A stretch of DNA of 64,000 nt from Flaccisagitta enflata (GCA_965153355.1 OZ231128.1:26660001-26724000), one strand, 5' to 3'; numbered from the stretch's first letter, positions 25,360 through 38,413 are shown. Notes: generated by a model not told the origin, from the sequence alone. Translations and numbers: made by a program.

Positions 25360-25670
25360 CTGAAAAAAAAAGAAAATGAGGGTTTTTCCGCTTGACTTTT
25401 CCTCACTGTCTCTTTTTCCTGACTGTCTTTCTTCCAATCTTTCCTATTTTTTCTTACTTTCCTCTATCTCTCTGTATGTATTGCTATCTTCTTTGTTTTC
25501 AAATCATTTTTGCCTGCTAACGTTTTCTTTCTCCTTAGTATAACTTCTCTCCTTTCTTTTTTTTTCCTTTTTTTTATACATTTTCGATCAATTTTTTTAC
25601 TACCATGCCATTCTATCTCTGTTTCCTTACTTCTCTATCCGTCTCCGTGTGCTTGTCTTTGTCTTGCATG

Positions 25671-25954
<284 letters not shown>

Positions 25955-25955
<1 letters not shown>

Positions 25956-26470
25956 TTGCGACGCAGTCTCTCGTTGCAACTGCGCGCGAATACTCCTTGA
26001 CGCTTGACAACTCTCATTTCGCCCAGGAACCAGAGGGAGTAGGGGGTAGGAGTGGAAGGGGGAGCGGGAATGGAGTGGAGAGGTACAAGGAGGGATGAAT
26101 GGACATTGGATTATCGAGGTAGGGGTATACCAACAAAGGCGACTAATAATAAACACTTAAACAGTGGGGGAGGTGTCAAGTAAGGTTGATGAAAGGATTG
26201 GGAAGATTACCTATGAACTAAAAGGTAGGAAAGGGGGAAGAGATTGTAAAACTAGCAGCAAGAAAGAGCAAGAAAAACTAAGTTTCATCCATCATAAGTG
26301 AATTGAGCCTTTCAAAATCCGTATCGAGGCCACGACAGAAAAGCAACAAACAAGTCCGACCAAGTGAGATTCGCCACTGCCACTTCTCTCAATTTTTTCC
26401 ACTTGGCCACACCATCATCATACCTCGTAATTGATTCACTCAAACTTCATCTTCTCATTTTTATTCATAC
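25955..26470. other. no gene recognised
   Basis: Unique sequence without supported exons. Confidence 0.4.
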
Positions 26471-26472
26471 TT

Positions 26473-26625
26473 TTTTTTTTAAGTTTGGATACGCAACTCT
26501 ATAAGAGGCTTTGTCCGTCCGTTGGTCCACCGGTCCGTTGGTCTGTCCATGATGATCGAGTTGAAAAGTGAAAAACCGAGCATTTTAGAAACATTTTGCG
26601 TATGTGTGGGATGGGGGTTGGATGC
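26473..26625 (-). mobile_element. hairpin-family element, 3' part
   Basis: In minus orientation: hairpin remnant GGATACGCAACTCTATAAGA, GTCCGTCCGTTGGTCC-type repeats, and a truncated distal end near the GGGATGGGGGTTGG motif. Confidence 0.5.
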
Positions 26626-26639
26626 CCAAAAAAAAGCCC

Positions 26640-26990
26640 TTAATGAGGATTTTTTTCTGAAAAAAAAGTGGGGTGCAATCGATAGGAAATTGTTTGATTC
26701 ACCTAGACCCAAAATCTTGCATTTTCACTTTTTTCAAAAAAACTCTGAAAATTTTTGTGTCACGCGTTGAGGACTGAGAAAAAAAAATCACAAAATATTT
26801 TTTTGCCTAGATCCAAAATCTTGTATTTTCATTTTTTTTTTTTTCAAAAAACTTAGAAAATTTTTGTTCCGCACGTTGGGGACTTAGAAAAAAAAATCAC
26901 AAAATATTTTTTTGAAAAATGGTTTTTAAAAGTAGGGTGCAATCAATAGGAAATTGTTTGATTTGCCTAGATCCAAAATCCTGTAACTTT
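26640..26990. repeat. imperfect tandem repeat of about 120 bp
   Basis: CCTAGAYCCAAAATCTTG, TTTTCAAAAAACT and GAAAAAAAAATCACAAAATA recur two to three times. GGGTGCAATCRATAGGAAAT occurs at both ends. Confidence 0.7.
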
Positions 26991-26992
26991 AC

Positions 26993-27138
26993 TTTTTAGT
27001 CGCGTGCACGCGACTCTATAACCCACTCTGTCCGTCTGTCTGTCGGTCCGTCTGTCGGTCACGCTTAGATTTTCTTAGCTTTTTCGCCGCTCCTGCCCAC
27101 CCGCATGCGACTTCGGCTCGTGTATACGGCCTTGTTTT
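26993..27138 (-). mobile_element. hairpin-ended element, type GTCGCG
   Basis: In minus orientation, with the intact palindrome AGTCGCGTGCACGCGACT at 26998-27015, CCGTCTGTCTGTCGGTCCG repeats, CCTGCCCACCCGCATGCGAC and the distal end TATACGGCCTTGTTT. Confidence 0.7.
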
Positions 27139-28320
27139 TTAAGAAACTTGGACTATGTTGAAATTCACCGCCGGCCATATTTTCAAAGAAAGTTTAAAAA
27201 TTCTCCTGGAACTTTTTCAGTTTGATATGGTTCAAACAAATGCTCATAACTTCTAAAGCATTTGAGCCAGAACCTTGAAATTTGAAACGTGCATTATTGA
27301 AAGCGCTGAGCAGGTCCATGCAAAGGATTGAGCTACTGACTGACCTAGGAAAACTTTCGAGTCTAAGTCTAATACCGCCGCCAAAAAAAATGCCATCTTG
27401 TCAGAAACAACCTGCAGCAAGTTTGCGTTCCAAAGAAACTAGTTTATAGTCGCATACTCACACTTTTGTCTGTCGATCGGTCGGGTGGTTGGGTAGTTGG
27501 TTACGCATTCAGTTGACACCCAGTACCGGCCTATTCGCAGAGCTTTTAATTGCTCATAGATTTTCTGTTGCTCAGGCCCATATGAAAACAGAAATTAGCA
27601 GAACAATTAGTCCTTTTTTTATTGGCCATAATTGATTGGAAATGAATTGATAGGTTCACTTCGGATTGTGATTAAAACTTAACTACCAGACATGGAAGAC
27701 TGAAACTTGGCATGAATAAATGCCAAAACATGTTGTTTCAGGAACTTTTTTCAGAATTTGGTTATCTTTTTGAGTTTTTGAACAACACCGTCATCTTTTG
27801 TTACAGTCGAGATAAAATATACTGTACCTTAGTGGGCTAGAGATGTAGAGACATAGCTAATCACCATCGATAAAGTAATGCACCTTGTATCGTCGGCAAA
27901 AAAATGTCATAATTTACTAGCAGAAAAGTGAATCAAATATTCATCTCATCGATGCAAGTGCAAAAATACAGCTTCGGGCAAGCTCCATCAAGCCGCCGCA
28001 GAAAAAAAAATACTTAAAAAAACTGGCGCAAAAAAAAAAAAGGAGAGAGCAGGCTGATTTGATATATTTCTTGAAGAAATCATATTGGATGTTTCATGAG
28101 GCTCCATAATTTAGTCGCTTATGAGACAGAGAAAATAAGGAAATTACATTAACAATGCATAACCGTATCTTTCATCGCTTGAAAGCGACTCTTCAAGTAA
28201 AGGAGGAGGGTGTGTCTGTAGGTCGGTTCGCACGAAGGATGGTCGTTAATACTTTGCCTGACTTGAAATCGGGCGAATAGTTAACCTCTGAGCATTGCAA
28301 CCCCTGCCAACTGGGACCCA
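27139..28320. other. no gene recognised
   Basis: AT-rich, repeat-like sequence. Hairpin-family fragments lie near 27448-27520 and 28170-28235. No supported exon. Confidence 0.4.
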
Positions 28321-28322
28321 AT

Positions 28323-29287
<965 letters not shown>

Positions 29288-29560
29288 CTGAGCAGGCGGG
29301 AAGGGGGGGGGGTTGAGAGAGAGAGAGAGAGAGAGAATGACAGACAGATAGACAGACAGCAAATACAAACGCAATCAGACAAATACAGACACAGACAGAC
29401 AGTAAGACATACATATAAATAACGTTCCAACAATGACAGACAGACGGATAGCCAAAAAGATGGGAAAAGGGTGGCAAAAAGAAGGGTGGAAGAGAGGGAG
29501 AGAAATTATTTGAGGGAAACGAGAAAAAGTACTAATGGGGAGAGAGAAGGACAAAAGCAA

Positions 29561-29755
29561 AACCGGATATACAGCTACCTAAGTCGCGAGCGGGTAGGCA
29601 GGGGCAGTGATGGAACAGGCTATCCAAGCATTTGGGCAGGAGCTGCAAAAACCACCCATAAACGCAAAAAAAAGTGTTAAAGACCAACTATCGGACCTAC
29701 CATTCGACCGACAGACATAGCGTATTATGGAGTCGTGTACACGAGGCGAAAAAAA
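29561..29755 (+). mobile_element. hairpin-family element, degraded hairpin
   Basis: AACCGGATATACAGCTACCT, AAGTCGCGAGCGGGTAGGCA and GGGGCAGTG at the 5' side; the 3' hairpin is GAGTCGTGTACACGAGGC followed by an A run. Confidence 0.6.
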
Positions 29756-29814
29756 AAGCTGGTATGGTAACAGAGAGGCAGAATTGAAGGGCCACTAGAC
29801 GCATAGAAAGAGAG

Positions 29815-30602
29815 AAGAAATAGCAGCCCAAAGGCAGTAAGTGGTCAGCGGTACCCGTGCCCTGCTTGAGTAGTATATGATTTAGGTTGAGGGGGAGCAG
29901 GGCAGCGGCCCCGAAGGGGACGAAGTCCTGTAGAACACAGGGGGAATCTGTCCGTCCGTCCATCCGTCCGTCCGTCCTTCTCTCAGCCTTCCTTCTGTCT
30001 AGGAAGCCCTGTTATTCAAACTCTCATTGAATTACATGGAGAAATGACAAAAGGCAGTATATGGACAAGGGTACCCCTGCTCTTCTTGAGAAGTTTGTAG
30101 GTTAAGTAGAGGGGGGGAGCAGGCCAGGATCTAGGTCTCTGAGGCCAGAATCTGGGTCTCAGAGGCCAGGGTTGGAGTCTCTGAGGCCAGGATTTGGGTC
30201 TCTGAGGCCAGGATTTAGGGCCTTGAGGCCAGGTCCTGGGTCCTGGAGGCCAGAATCTGGGTCACAGAGAGCAAGATCTAGATCTCTGAGGCTAGGATTA
30301 GGGTTTTAGAGGCCAGAATCTGGGTATTAGAAACCAGGATCTAGATCTTAGGGGCCAAAATGATTGAATTTTGACCAAAATTCAGGTTTTCTAGCCAGAA
30401 TTTAGCCATTTTGCTTGGATTTTGCCATTTTGCTTGGATTTGGGCCATTTTGCTTGGATTTGCACTCCAAAGAAGACAAAGCCCTGAGAATGGGGCGGGG
30501 GGGGGACGGACGTACGGACGTACGGACGTACGGACGGACGGACGGACAGATTCCCCCTGTGTTCTACAGGACTTCGTCCCCTTCGGGGCCGCTGCCCAAA
30601 AA
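29815..30602. mobile_element. foldback element with 21-bp minisatellite core, copy 1
   Basis: The left inverted end runs GGGCAGCGGCCCCGAAGGGG, ACGAAGTCCTGTAGAACACA, GGGGG (about 29911-29943), preceded by the outer AAAGGCAGTAAGTGGTCAGC segment. The right end (30545-30600) is the reverse complement of the left. Between them lie GAGGCCAGGATTTGGGTCT-type units (30124-30350) and a GGACGTACGGACGT run (30508-30548). Confidence 0.7.
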
Positions 30603-31046
30603 CGATGCCTGAAGTCAGCAAAAATAGTTGGTGATGGGTTCATCACTTACGTAGGACCCTCTTTTCCTTTTCTGACTGGTGGTGGTGGTGCTGAAACATC
30701 AAAATTTTCCAGGCACGTTAGAATTATCACTACTTGTAGTTCTGGAGGAAGGAGAATGATTCTGCAGTGGATCTACTATCGCTGATTTTTTGTTTTCAAA
30801 ACAGGTACTGGTTATCTTGGCTTGCTCAAACAAAAATGAAATTTTTTTCGACGGACAGATTCGAGGATTTCGTGAAGCGGGCATGGGACATTAAATTTTG
30901 TTGTTTTGGTTGTTTTGGTTGCTGTTGTTGTGGTTATTGTTATTGTTGTAATCCTGATCAAGCTACGCAGAGGTATTTTTCTTAGCATTGCTTCAAACTT
31001 TCAATCAACCATTTGACGTTTTTAGTCCAGGATTTAAAGAAAAGGA
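30603..31046. other. no gene recognised
   Basis: Unique sequence; GTTGTT/GTTATTG-rich around 30895-30945. No supported exon. Confidence 0.4.
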
Positions 31047-32455
31047 CTCGGCGAATCTGGAAGAAGGTCTGAAAATTTGCATATGGGGTCAGTTTTTCGT
31101 GCTGAACAAGACTAGAAGGGGTCCACGTAAGATATTTTTGTGGACCCCTTTCAAAAACGCATTTTTTCACCAAAAAAACACTTTGAAGTGACGCTGACGC
31201 CAAACAAATTGACGGATGACTATAAAATTTTAGGTGAAGAAAAATGTGCCTTTTTGCTACTTGCATGCAAAATTTCAGCAAAATCGGTCAGGTAGAAGCG
31301 GAGATATTGCCGTTTAAAGTCTAGGCCTATTTTCAAAAAAAGGGCTTTGTTTCAATTTTGGGGTAAAATTTTGGTTTTTTTAGCTAGAAGTCTGATACCA
31401 GTTTTAAACATCTATTTTACCCCAATTTACTGTAAAAACAAAAGAAATTGAAAAAATTCCATGTTTTTTTTATATTTTTGGCCAAAAAAAACAAAAAATT
31501 GAGTTTCAGAATTAGGGCCTGATTTTTGAAAAAGGCTAGTTCTAGGAAAATATTGAAATTATTCGCGCTCACTTTGGGAATCAATTGTCATCAAGTGTAC
31601 CAACTTATTCCCAAACTTTCAGAGGGGTACGTCAACCCAAAGAGACAAAAAATCTTTTCAAAGTTTAAAAAAAAAAACATCCCAAAATCTTGCTTTTTGG
31701 ATTTCCTAGGACATTTGGTTATGCTAGGGCCAAACGCTTGAAGCAATTTGCCTAAAATTTTGTATTTAAGTTCCTATATGTAAGGGGCATATCTGAGCCA
31801 AATTTCAGCTCAAAATTCAAACATTGAATTTTTTCGTATATCACAGATGGTAAAAAAATGCTAAATTTTGGTAATTTTGCTTTAGACTTTGAAATGTTTT
31901 TTTGTCCTTTTGGGTTGACGTACCCCTCTGAAAGTTTGGGAATATGTTGGTACACTTGATGACGATTGATTCCCATAGTGAGCGCCAATAATTTTAATAT
32001 TTTCATAGAACTAGCCTTTTTCAAAAATCAGGCCCTAATTCTGAAACTCAATTTTATGGTTTTTTGGCCAAAAATATAAAAAAAACATGGAATTTTTTCA
32101 ATTTCTTTTGTTTTTAGAGTAAATTGGGGTAAAATAGATGTTTAAAACCAATATCAGACTTCGATCAAAAAAAAATTTTAAAATGAAACATAGCTTTTTG
32201 AAAATAGGAAACTCGACAAACAGCAATATCTCTGCTTCTACTGAACGATTTGGCTGGCATATTTTTCTTCACCTAAAATTTTATGGCGATCCGTCAATTC
32301 GTTTGGCGTCAGTGCAACTTCAAAGTTATTTTTTTGAAAAAAACGCGTTTTTTTATGGGGTACACTAAAAAATCAGACGTGTACCCCATCTAGTCTTCTT
32401 CAGCACGAAAAATTGACCCTGTATGCAAATTTTCAGGCTTTCTTCCAAAGATGCC
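31047..32455. repeat. 1.4-kb imperfect palindrome
   Basis: Left arm about 31047-31690 and right arm about 31865-32455 are inverted copies. Examples: TCTGGAAGAAGGTCTGAAAA against the right-end TTTTCAGGCTTTCTTCCAAA; ATAAAATTTTAGGTGAAGAA against TTCTTCACCTAAAATTTTAT; CAGAGGGGTACGTCAACCCA against TGGGTTGACGTACCCCTCTG. Estimated identity is about 80-85 percent by eye. A spacer of about 170 bp separates the arms. No terminal duplication or coding potential was found. Confidence 0.8.
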
Positions 32456-32526
32456 AAGATCTATTCTTTTATTCCTTTTAGAGACTGGACTATTTGCTCT
32501 CTCTCTCTTTCTCTAGTTTTAACTGT

Positions 32527-32559
32527 GTTTTTCTTTCTTTCTTTTTTTCTTTCTTTCTC

Positions 32560-32623
<64 letters not shown>

Positions 32624-32733
32624 TTCCTTACTCATTTTTTTTCTTTCTTTCTTTTTCTTACTTTCTGTCTTACTTTCTTTCATGCTTTCTTACTATACTT
32701 TCTTAATTCCTTTCTTTCTTTCATGCTATTTTA

Positions 32734-32812
<79 letters not shown>

Positions 32813-32937
32813 ACTCTCTTTCTTTCTTGCTTTTTCGTACTTTCTTTCCTTCTTTCATGCTTTCTTCCTTTCTCCCTTCCTTTCTTTCTTTCTTTCTTCC
32901 TTTCTTCCTTTCTTCCTTTCTTTCTTTCTTTCTCTTT
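32527..32937. repeat. interrupted (CTTT)n
   Basis: About 410 bases of CTTT with irregular interruptions, starting within 75 bp of the palindrome's right end. Confidence 0.95.
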
Positions 32938-32939
32938 TT

Positions 32940-33911
32940 TTGCTACATCTCTAAGCCTGTATTATCGATCCAGTTCACATTCCAACTAAGAAATGTAAAA
33001 ACCTCTATGTCACTTTCCTCTTCCTAACCACATCAACACCCAATTGCCGCACACGCATCACAGAAACACACAAGGCAGCGTTCCAAATTTTCTCAACATC
33101 ACCGCAGGCACGCTATCCACACGCAAACACACACACGCCCAAACCCGCGCGCTACTAATCAAGCATTTTCCCAAACTGGAGCGGAGGGAGGATTTGTGTC
33201 ATTCCTCACTCCCTCCGTATTCGTGTCACCATTGTCAGTTTGTCACCTGGCTTATTTGCTCACCGAGCTGACTCGCAGTTGGCTATATACTATTACCTGA
33301 TGAGAACCGGTCTAAGTCCGCTCCAAAAGTAGCGCGCGCCTTCATCCCTCCAAATGCTCTTCGCGACACTAAAACCACTCAACGAGTGACTCGAATTCTG
33401 GATACGAGACTGGGTACGAAGGAGGTGAGGGTAAAAGGTGAGGAGGATTGGGGGTGAAGGAAAAAGAAAAATTAGGAAGGTTGAGCGAGGGTAAAGGAAT
33501 ATTGGGATTTGGGATCGTGGATCAAGGTTACGGAAAAGGGGAGAGAGGGTTCATGGAGGTGGCGGAGGCAAGGGAGAGGAAAAGGGGAGTGAAGGGAAGG
33601 TGGTATGACTAGACAGAAGCACAGGGACGGATAATCGAATAGATCATAACTGTTTTAGTTGGCATTGAAACGGCCAGACATCATGATTTTCTGTTTTGTT
33701 CTCACGCTTACTGGCCTCTTAGCTAGAAAATAACAAATGTGGCACGCGCGTCTATTCTTTTTGCTGCGGAAACTCGCTGGTTTGGCGATGTTGTCGTTTG
33801 GTCTTCGTCGTTGTCGTCCTCAACGTCGTCATCATTGTTGTTGCTGTTGTTATTGTCGTTGTTTTTGTTGTTATAGCTGTTTTTGCTGTGGTTGTCATGT
33901 TGGCAGTTGTC
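32940..33911. other. no gene recognised
   Basis: Unique sequence: A/G-rich (33405-33615), then TTGTTGT-rich (33795-33910). No supported exon. Confidence 0.4.
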
Positions 33912-35165
33912 GTTTTTGGGTAGCGGCCCCGAAGAGGTCGCTGACCTATGCTTTCACACATATGGGGAATTTTCTCCTTTTGGGCAGCGGCCCCGAAGGG
34001 GCCGATGACCTAAGCTTTCACATATGCAGAAATTTCTCCTTCTCCGTCCATCCGTACCCCCCCCCTAGCTTCGAGGCCCAAATTCTAATCCCGAGGCCCA
34101 AATTCTAGTCTTGAGGCCCAAATTCCAGCCAATAGGCCCAAAATCTAGCCCTGAGGCTCAAATCCTGCCTCAAGGCTCAAATCTCAGCCGTGTGGCTCAA
34201 ATCCCAGCCTCATGGCTCAAACCCAAGCCTCAAAGCTCAAATCCCAGTAATGAGACTCAAATCCCAGTCACGAGGCTCAAATCCCAGTCACGAGGCTCAA
34301 ATCCCAGTCACCAGGCTCAAATCCCAGTCTCCAGGCTCAAATCCCAGTCTCCAGGCTCAAATCCCAGCCTTGAGGCCCAAATCGTGGTCTTGAGGCCCAA
34401 ATTTTAGCCTCAAGGCTCAAATCCCAGCCTTGAAGCTCAAATATCAGCTCGAGGCTCTATTCCTGGCCCTAAGGCTCAAATCCCAGCTGCAAGGCTCATA
34501 TGCCAGCCTCCAGCCCCTGATTCAAGCTTTGAAGCTCAAATAGAAACAGCATAGGTCATCGGCCCCTTCGGGGCCGCTGCCCCTCTAACTACCTCACACC
34601 ATCATACACTCTTATAGGGGCAACGGGTACCGCTGACCATCTAACGCTTTTGCGACTATTTTTCCTCCTTGGTAATTACCCCCCTCAAATCCCAGCCGCA
34701 AGGCCCAAATCCTAGCCTCGCGGCCCAAATCCTAGCCTCTAGGCCCAAATCCAAGCTTAGAGGCCTAAATCCTAGCCTGGAGGCCCAGATCTCAACTGTA
34801 AGGTCTAAATCTCAGCCTTGAGGTCCAAATCCCAGTCAAGAGACCCAGATCCCAACCTCGAGGCTGAGATTTGGGCCTTTAGGCTAGAATTTGGGCCTTG
34901 AGACTGGGATTTTCCTCGAGGCTGGGATTTGGGCCTTGAGGCTGGAATTTTGGCCTCGAGGCTTGGATTTGGGCCTCGAGGCTGGGGTTTATGGGGGGGG
35001 GGGATAGAGGAGGAGGAGAAGGAGAAGGAGAAAATTCCCCATATGTGTTAAAGCATAGGTGATCAACCCTTTTGAGGCCGCTGCCCTGCTTCCCCTTCAA
35101 CTTCAAGTACAACCTACTTAGGCAGGGCACGGGTACCGCTGACCATCTTACGCTTTTGCGACTAT
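33912..35165. mobile_element. foldback-family elements with 20-bp GAGGCTCAAATCCCAGTCAC units
   Basis: Starts with two copies of GCGGCCCCGAAG..G (33920 and 33988), each followed by TCACAYATGGGGAATTTTCT-like sequence. A core of about twenty 20-bp units (34070-34530) follows. Inverted ends are at 34545-34590 (GGTCATCGGCCCCTTCGGGG) and 35045-35090. A second block of units runs 34685-34985, its last part in inverted orientation. GGCACGGGTACCGCTGACCA near 34625 and 35125 matches the outer segment of other copies. At least two elements are merged or nested. Confidence 0.65.
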
Positions 35166-35169
35166 TGTT

Positions 35170-35437
35170 GTTGTCGTCATTGTTGTTGTCGTTTCGTGGT
35201 CGTCTAATCAGCGGTTGGTGTTGTTCATCTAATCTTTACCCTGACGACATCTATGGGAAAGCATGTGATGTAGTGCATGATGCCTCCGAGTCCGCCCGCC
35301 AGAAACGTCGTCGTCACGGGAAATCCACCACCCCGAGTACAAGGAGGACACAGAAGCTAGAAAGGAAAAAAACTACGCTGTTACTATGCACTATGTACCG
35401 TGTAAGGAAATACGATCGTATATTCGGCCTTGTTCTT
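35170..35437. other. no gene recognised
   Basis: Short unique region; a hairpin-family distal end (TATTCGGCCTTGTTC) lies near 35420. Confidence 0.4.
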
Positions 35438-35628
35438 TAAGTTGCGGACACGCAACTCTATTAGAGGCCTTGTCCGTCCGTTGGTCCGTCCGTTGGTCTG
35501 TGAGCATGAGTCAAAAAGTGGGTAAGCAAGCGTTTTGGAAACTTTTTGTGAATGTGTGTGGCGAGTGAAGTGTGGATGGGGGTTGGTTGCCCTTGCCCAC
35601 CCGTCTACAACGATATTGTGACTCTTCT
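35438..35628 (-). mobile_element. hairpin-ended element, type GTTGCG
   Basis: In minus orientation: hairpin GTTGCGGACACGCAAC at 35441-35456, GTCCGTCCGTTGGTCC repeats, GCCCTTGCCCACCCGTCTAC, and a degraded ACAACGATATTGTGAC distal end. Confidence 0.65.
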
Positions 35629-35633
35629 TTTAC

Positions 35634-35780
35634 CTCGAGGACTTTTTCATAGGTTCCAAAGTAGAAGAAATATCCGATGACATCTCTGAGGATGGTGACC
35701 CGTATGGCTTTTGTGAAAACCCACCAGCCTTCGTGCTCGATCATTCGCCCACAAATCTCTTTGATGGGCGGCGTGTGCGC
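35634..35780 (-). CDS. orphan mitochondrial-carrier-like (SLC25) exon
   Basis: A 147-nt, phase-0 exon between GGCGCAG and GAG|GTAAAAG. It encodes 49 residues that include IKEICGRMIEHEGWWVFTKA, then IRVTILRDVIGYFFYFGTYE. The spacing i..i...EG...(f/l)..a...t.lRDv.gy..yFgtYE matches the second half of one repeat of the mitochondrial carrier family, where the loop ends at an EG motif and the next helix starts after LRD (family knowledge). No other carrier exon was found in the window, so the gene is either split by very long introns or a fragment. The acceptor lies at the edge of the 40-bp minisatellite. Confidence 0.55.
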
Positions 35781-35787
35781 CTGCGCC

Positions 35788-36705
35788 AACACAGTGTTAG
35801 ACAATCCTGACAGATGCAAACAAGGCCAACACAGTGTTAGACAATCCTGGCAGATGAAAACAAGGCCAACACAGTGTTAGAAAATCCTGACGGATGCAAA
35901 CAAGGCCAACACAGTGTTAGACAATCCCGACAGATGCAAACAAGGCCAACACAGTGTTAGAAAATCCTGACAGATGCAAACAAGGCCAACACAGTGTTAG
36001 ACAATCCTGACAGATGCAAACAAGGCCAACACAGTGTTAGACAATCCTGATAGATGCAAACAAGGCCAACATAGTGTTAGACAATCCTGACAGATGCAAA
36101 CAAGGCCAATATAGTGTTAGACAATCCTGACAGATGCAAACAAGGCCAATACAGTGTTAGACAATCCTGACAGAGGCAAACAAGGCAAATACAGTGTTAG
36201 ACAATCCTGACAGATGCAAACAAGGCCAACACAGTGTTAGACAATCCTGACAGAGGCGAACAAGGCCAACACAGTGTTAGACAATCCTGACAGATGCAAA
36301 CAAGGCCGACACAGTGTTAGACAATCCTGACAGATGCAAACAAGGCCAATACAGTGTTAGACAATCCTGACAGATGCAAACAAGGCCAACACAGTGTTAG
36401 ACAATTCTGACAGAGGCAAACAAGGCCAATACAGTGTTAGACAATCCTGACAGATGCGAACAAGGCCAACACAGTGTTAGACAATCCTGACAGATGCAAA
36501 CAAGGCCAACACAGTGTTAGACAATCCTGACAGAGGCAAATAAGGCCAATACAGTGTTAGACAATCCTGACAGATGCAAACAAGGCCAACACAGTGTTAG
36601 ACAATCCTGACAGAGGCAAACAAGGCCAACACAGTGTTAGACAATCCTGACAGATGCAAACAAGGCCAACACAGTGTTAGACAATTTTGACAGATGCAAA
36701 CAAGG
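35788..36705. repeat. 40-bp minisatellite, about 23 copies
   Basis: Unit ACAAGGCCAACACAGTGTTA plus GACAATCCTGACAGATGCAA. Point variants (GATGC/GAGGC, CAAC/CAAT) are scattered. No unique spacers, so it is a tandem repeat and not a CRISPR array. ACAAGGCCAACAC resembles the start of the TAAGTCGCGTG subfamily of hairpin-ended elements. Confidence 0.95.
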
Positions 36706-37371
36706 CAACGGTTTCAACGAGAACAATTGACCAGACCATATCTAATAGCATTATACAAAAAAAAAAGGACAAGGCCAGATGCACGGCTACCAAGTCACGT
36801 GCGTAGGGGCATGGAAGAAAAAGGCTAATAAGGCATTTGGGAAGGAGCAGTGAACGACTGACTAGCCGACCGACCGACCAAGTAGGCTTAAGAGTCGCGA
36901 TACAGCCAAAGGTCACCTTTCTTTTTTTTTTTCACGAAAGTCACCGAAAGAAAAAGTTGATACTATCATGGACTTACGACTATACTATGATTCAGATATT
37001 GTCCTGCCTACGCGCCGTTTGTTTGATTCGTACGTGCCGTAACGTCACGAGAAAAAAAAACACACATCGCCCACTACTTATCGTAACCACTTGTACTTGC
37101 AGACTGTAAGCGATCCCTTGAGAACAATAAATATCCTATCCTCGCATCGACCTTTTGCGCAACCTCAAGACACTCCCCACAACTCATGATCTGAAAGCTC
37201 CTCCATTTTGTACTCGGTTTGCCATATCCCCTTTACGGTGAGACTCGACTCCCTGTGTTTACTCTGGTGTTACTCTTTGCACCAACCCTCGGCCCTCACC
37301 CCACCCCAGCCCGCCCCGACCCCACCCCGCCCTCACCCCACCGGCATCAGTTACCACCGGCAACACGTTTC
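36706..37371. other. hairpin-family fragment and unique sequence
   Basis: 36768-36905 is a hairpin-family copy (ACAAGGCCAGATGCACGGCT, GACCGACCGACC, GAGTCGCGATACAGCC). 37285-37345 is C-rich (CCCCACCCC units). No supported exon. Confidence 0.5.
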
Positions 37372-37645
37372 CTAGTCTCGTGCACGCGACTATAATTCGC
37401 TATGTCGGGTCGGTCGGTCTGTCCCGTCCTCAACACTTTCCAAGCGTATATGGAAGACTTTTTGTACCACTGCCCCTGCCCAAATATTTGGTATTTACGA
37501 TAAAGGGAACTCTTTAAAGGCGTATTAGAAGAAGCTGCAGTGTAAAACACATTCCAAAGCGAAAAATGTCACCGAGACAGCCAAATTAACCAACCATCCG
37601 ATTGACCAACCAGCTATAATAGTCGCGTGCACGCGGCTAAAAATG
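37372..37645. mobile_element. two hairpin-family pieces in opposite orientation
   Basis: 37372-37490 starts with TAGTCTCGTGCACGCGAC in minus orientation and ends near CACTGCCCCTGCCC. 37565-37645 has CCAACCATCCGATTGACCAA and the 3' palindrome-like GTCGCGTGCACGCGGC with an A run in plus orientation. Confidence 0.55.
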
Positions 37646-37770
37646 TAGCAAAATACCCACGAAACGCGAAACGCACACTCGTTGGCCTCAATTTGACTCC
37701 GGGCGCTCGCATTAACTCATAAACTCCAACTCTCGTTACTTCTCGACGCGCACGCGCGCACGCAGAAATA

Positions 37771-37772
<2 letters not shown>

Positions 37773-37831
<59 letters not shown>
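37773..37831. repeat. (GA)n microsatellite
   Basis: About 58 bases of GA. Confidence 0.95.
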
Positions 37832-37834
<3 letters not shown>

Positions 37835-37980
37835 AAGAAAAAACAGAGAAAACATCTAAGACGACTAAAATAGGCTCGTGATAGTAATGATGATCAAGGA
37901 AAAATGGGGAGAAAGAGAGAGAAGGAGACGAAACGGGATCAAGGAAAAACCAGGCGTCCCGTGGCGCTGCCTGCCCAGGA

Positions 37981-38163
37981 ATGAAGGAAGGAAGGAAGGA
38001 AGGAAGGAAGGAAGGAAGGAAGGAAGGAAGGAAGGAAGGAAGGAAGGAAGGAAGGAAGGAAGGAAGGAAGGAAGGAAGGAAGGAAGGAAGGAAGGAAGGA
38101 AGAAAGGAAGGATGGAAGGAAGGAAGGAGGGAAGGAAGGAAGGAAGGAAGGAAGGAAGGAGGG
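37981..38163. repeat. (GGAA)n microsatellite
   Basis: About 180 bases of GAAG/GGAA with four single-base interruptions near its 3' end. Confidence 0.95.
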
Positions 38164-38203
38164 AAATAGGGCCTGAACAAAAGCGCGGCAGAGCGGCAGA
38201 AGT

Positions 38204-38413
38204 ATGGCGGAGCGGGATGGAATGGACGCAATCGAGCGAGTAGCAAAGGAGGCAACGGAGAATGAGAAGGGCGGGGGAAAAGTGGATGCGAGCGATGCAA
38301 CGTCAAGCAGGGTGGACGTGAAAAATAGGTGCTGGACTGCTGGTAATGGGGTGACCGACGCGAGAAGTGGCCTAAAGTGGTACCTGAAGAAGACGAGGTT
38401 GCAAGACGAATGA
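38204..38413 (+). CDS. tentative 69-codon ORF
   Basis: ATG at 38204 begins MAERDGMDAIERVAKEATEN and the frame continues to a stop at 38413 with a mixed, non-repetitive composition. It lies right after the GGAA array. No family, no splice evidence and no upstream signal were found; it may be chance. Confidence 0.2.
   Translation: MAERDGMDAIERVAKEATENEKGGGKVDASDATSSRVDVKNRCWTAGNGVTDARSGLKWYLKKTRLQDE

Noticed and set aside
31526-32024. Pair of similar ORFs beginning MKKASS in the two palindrome arms
   Set aside because: Similarity comes from the arms being homologous. The differences seen (R/M, F/L, L/M, C/R, L/H, R/G) nearly all change the residue, which is opposite to coding constraint.
35788-36705. 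CRISPR-like regular repeat
   Set aside because: A head-to-tail 40-bp tandem array without unique spacers, in a eukaryotic context.
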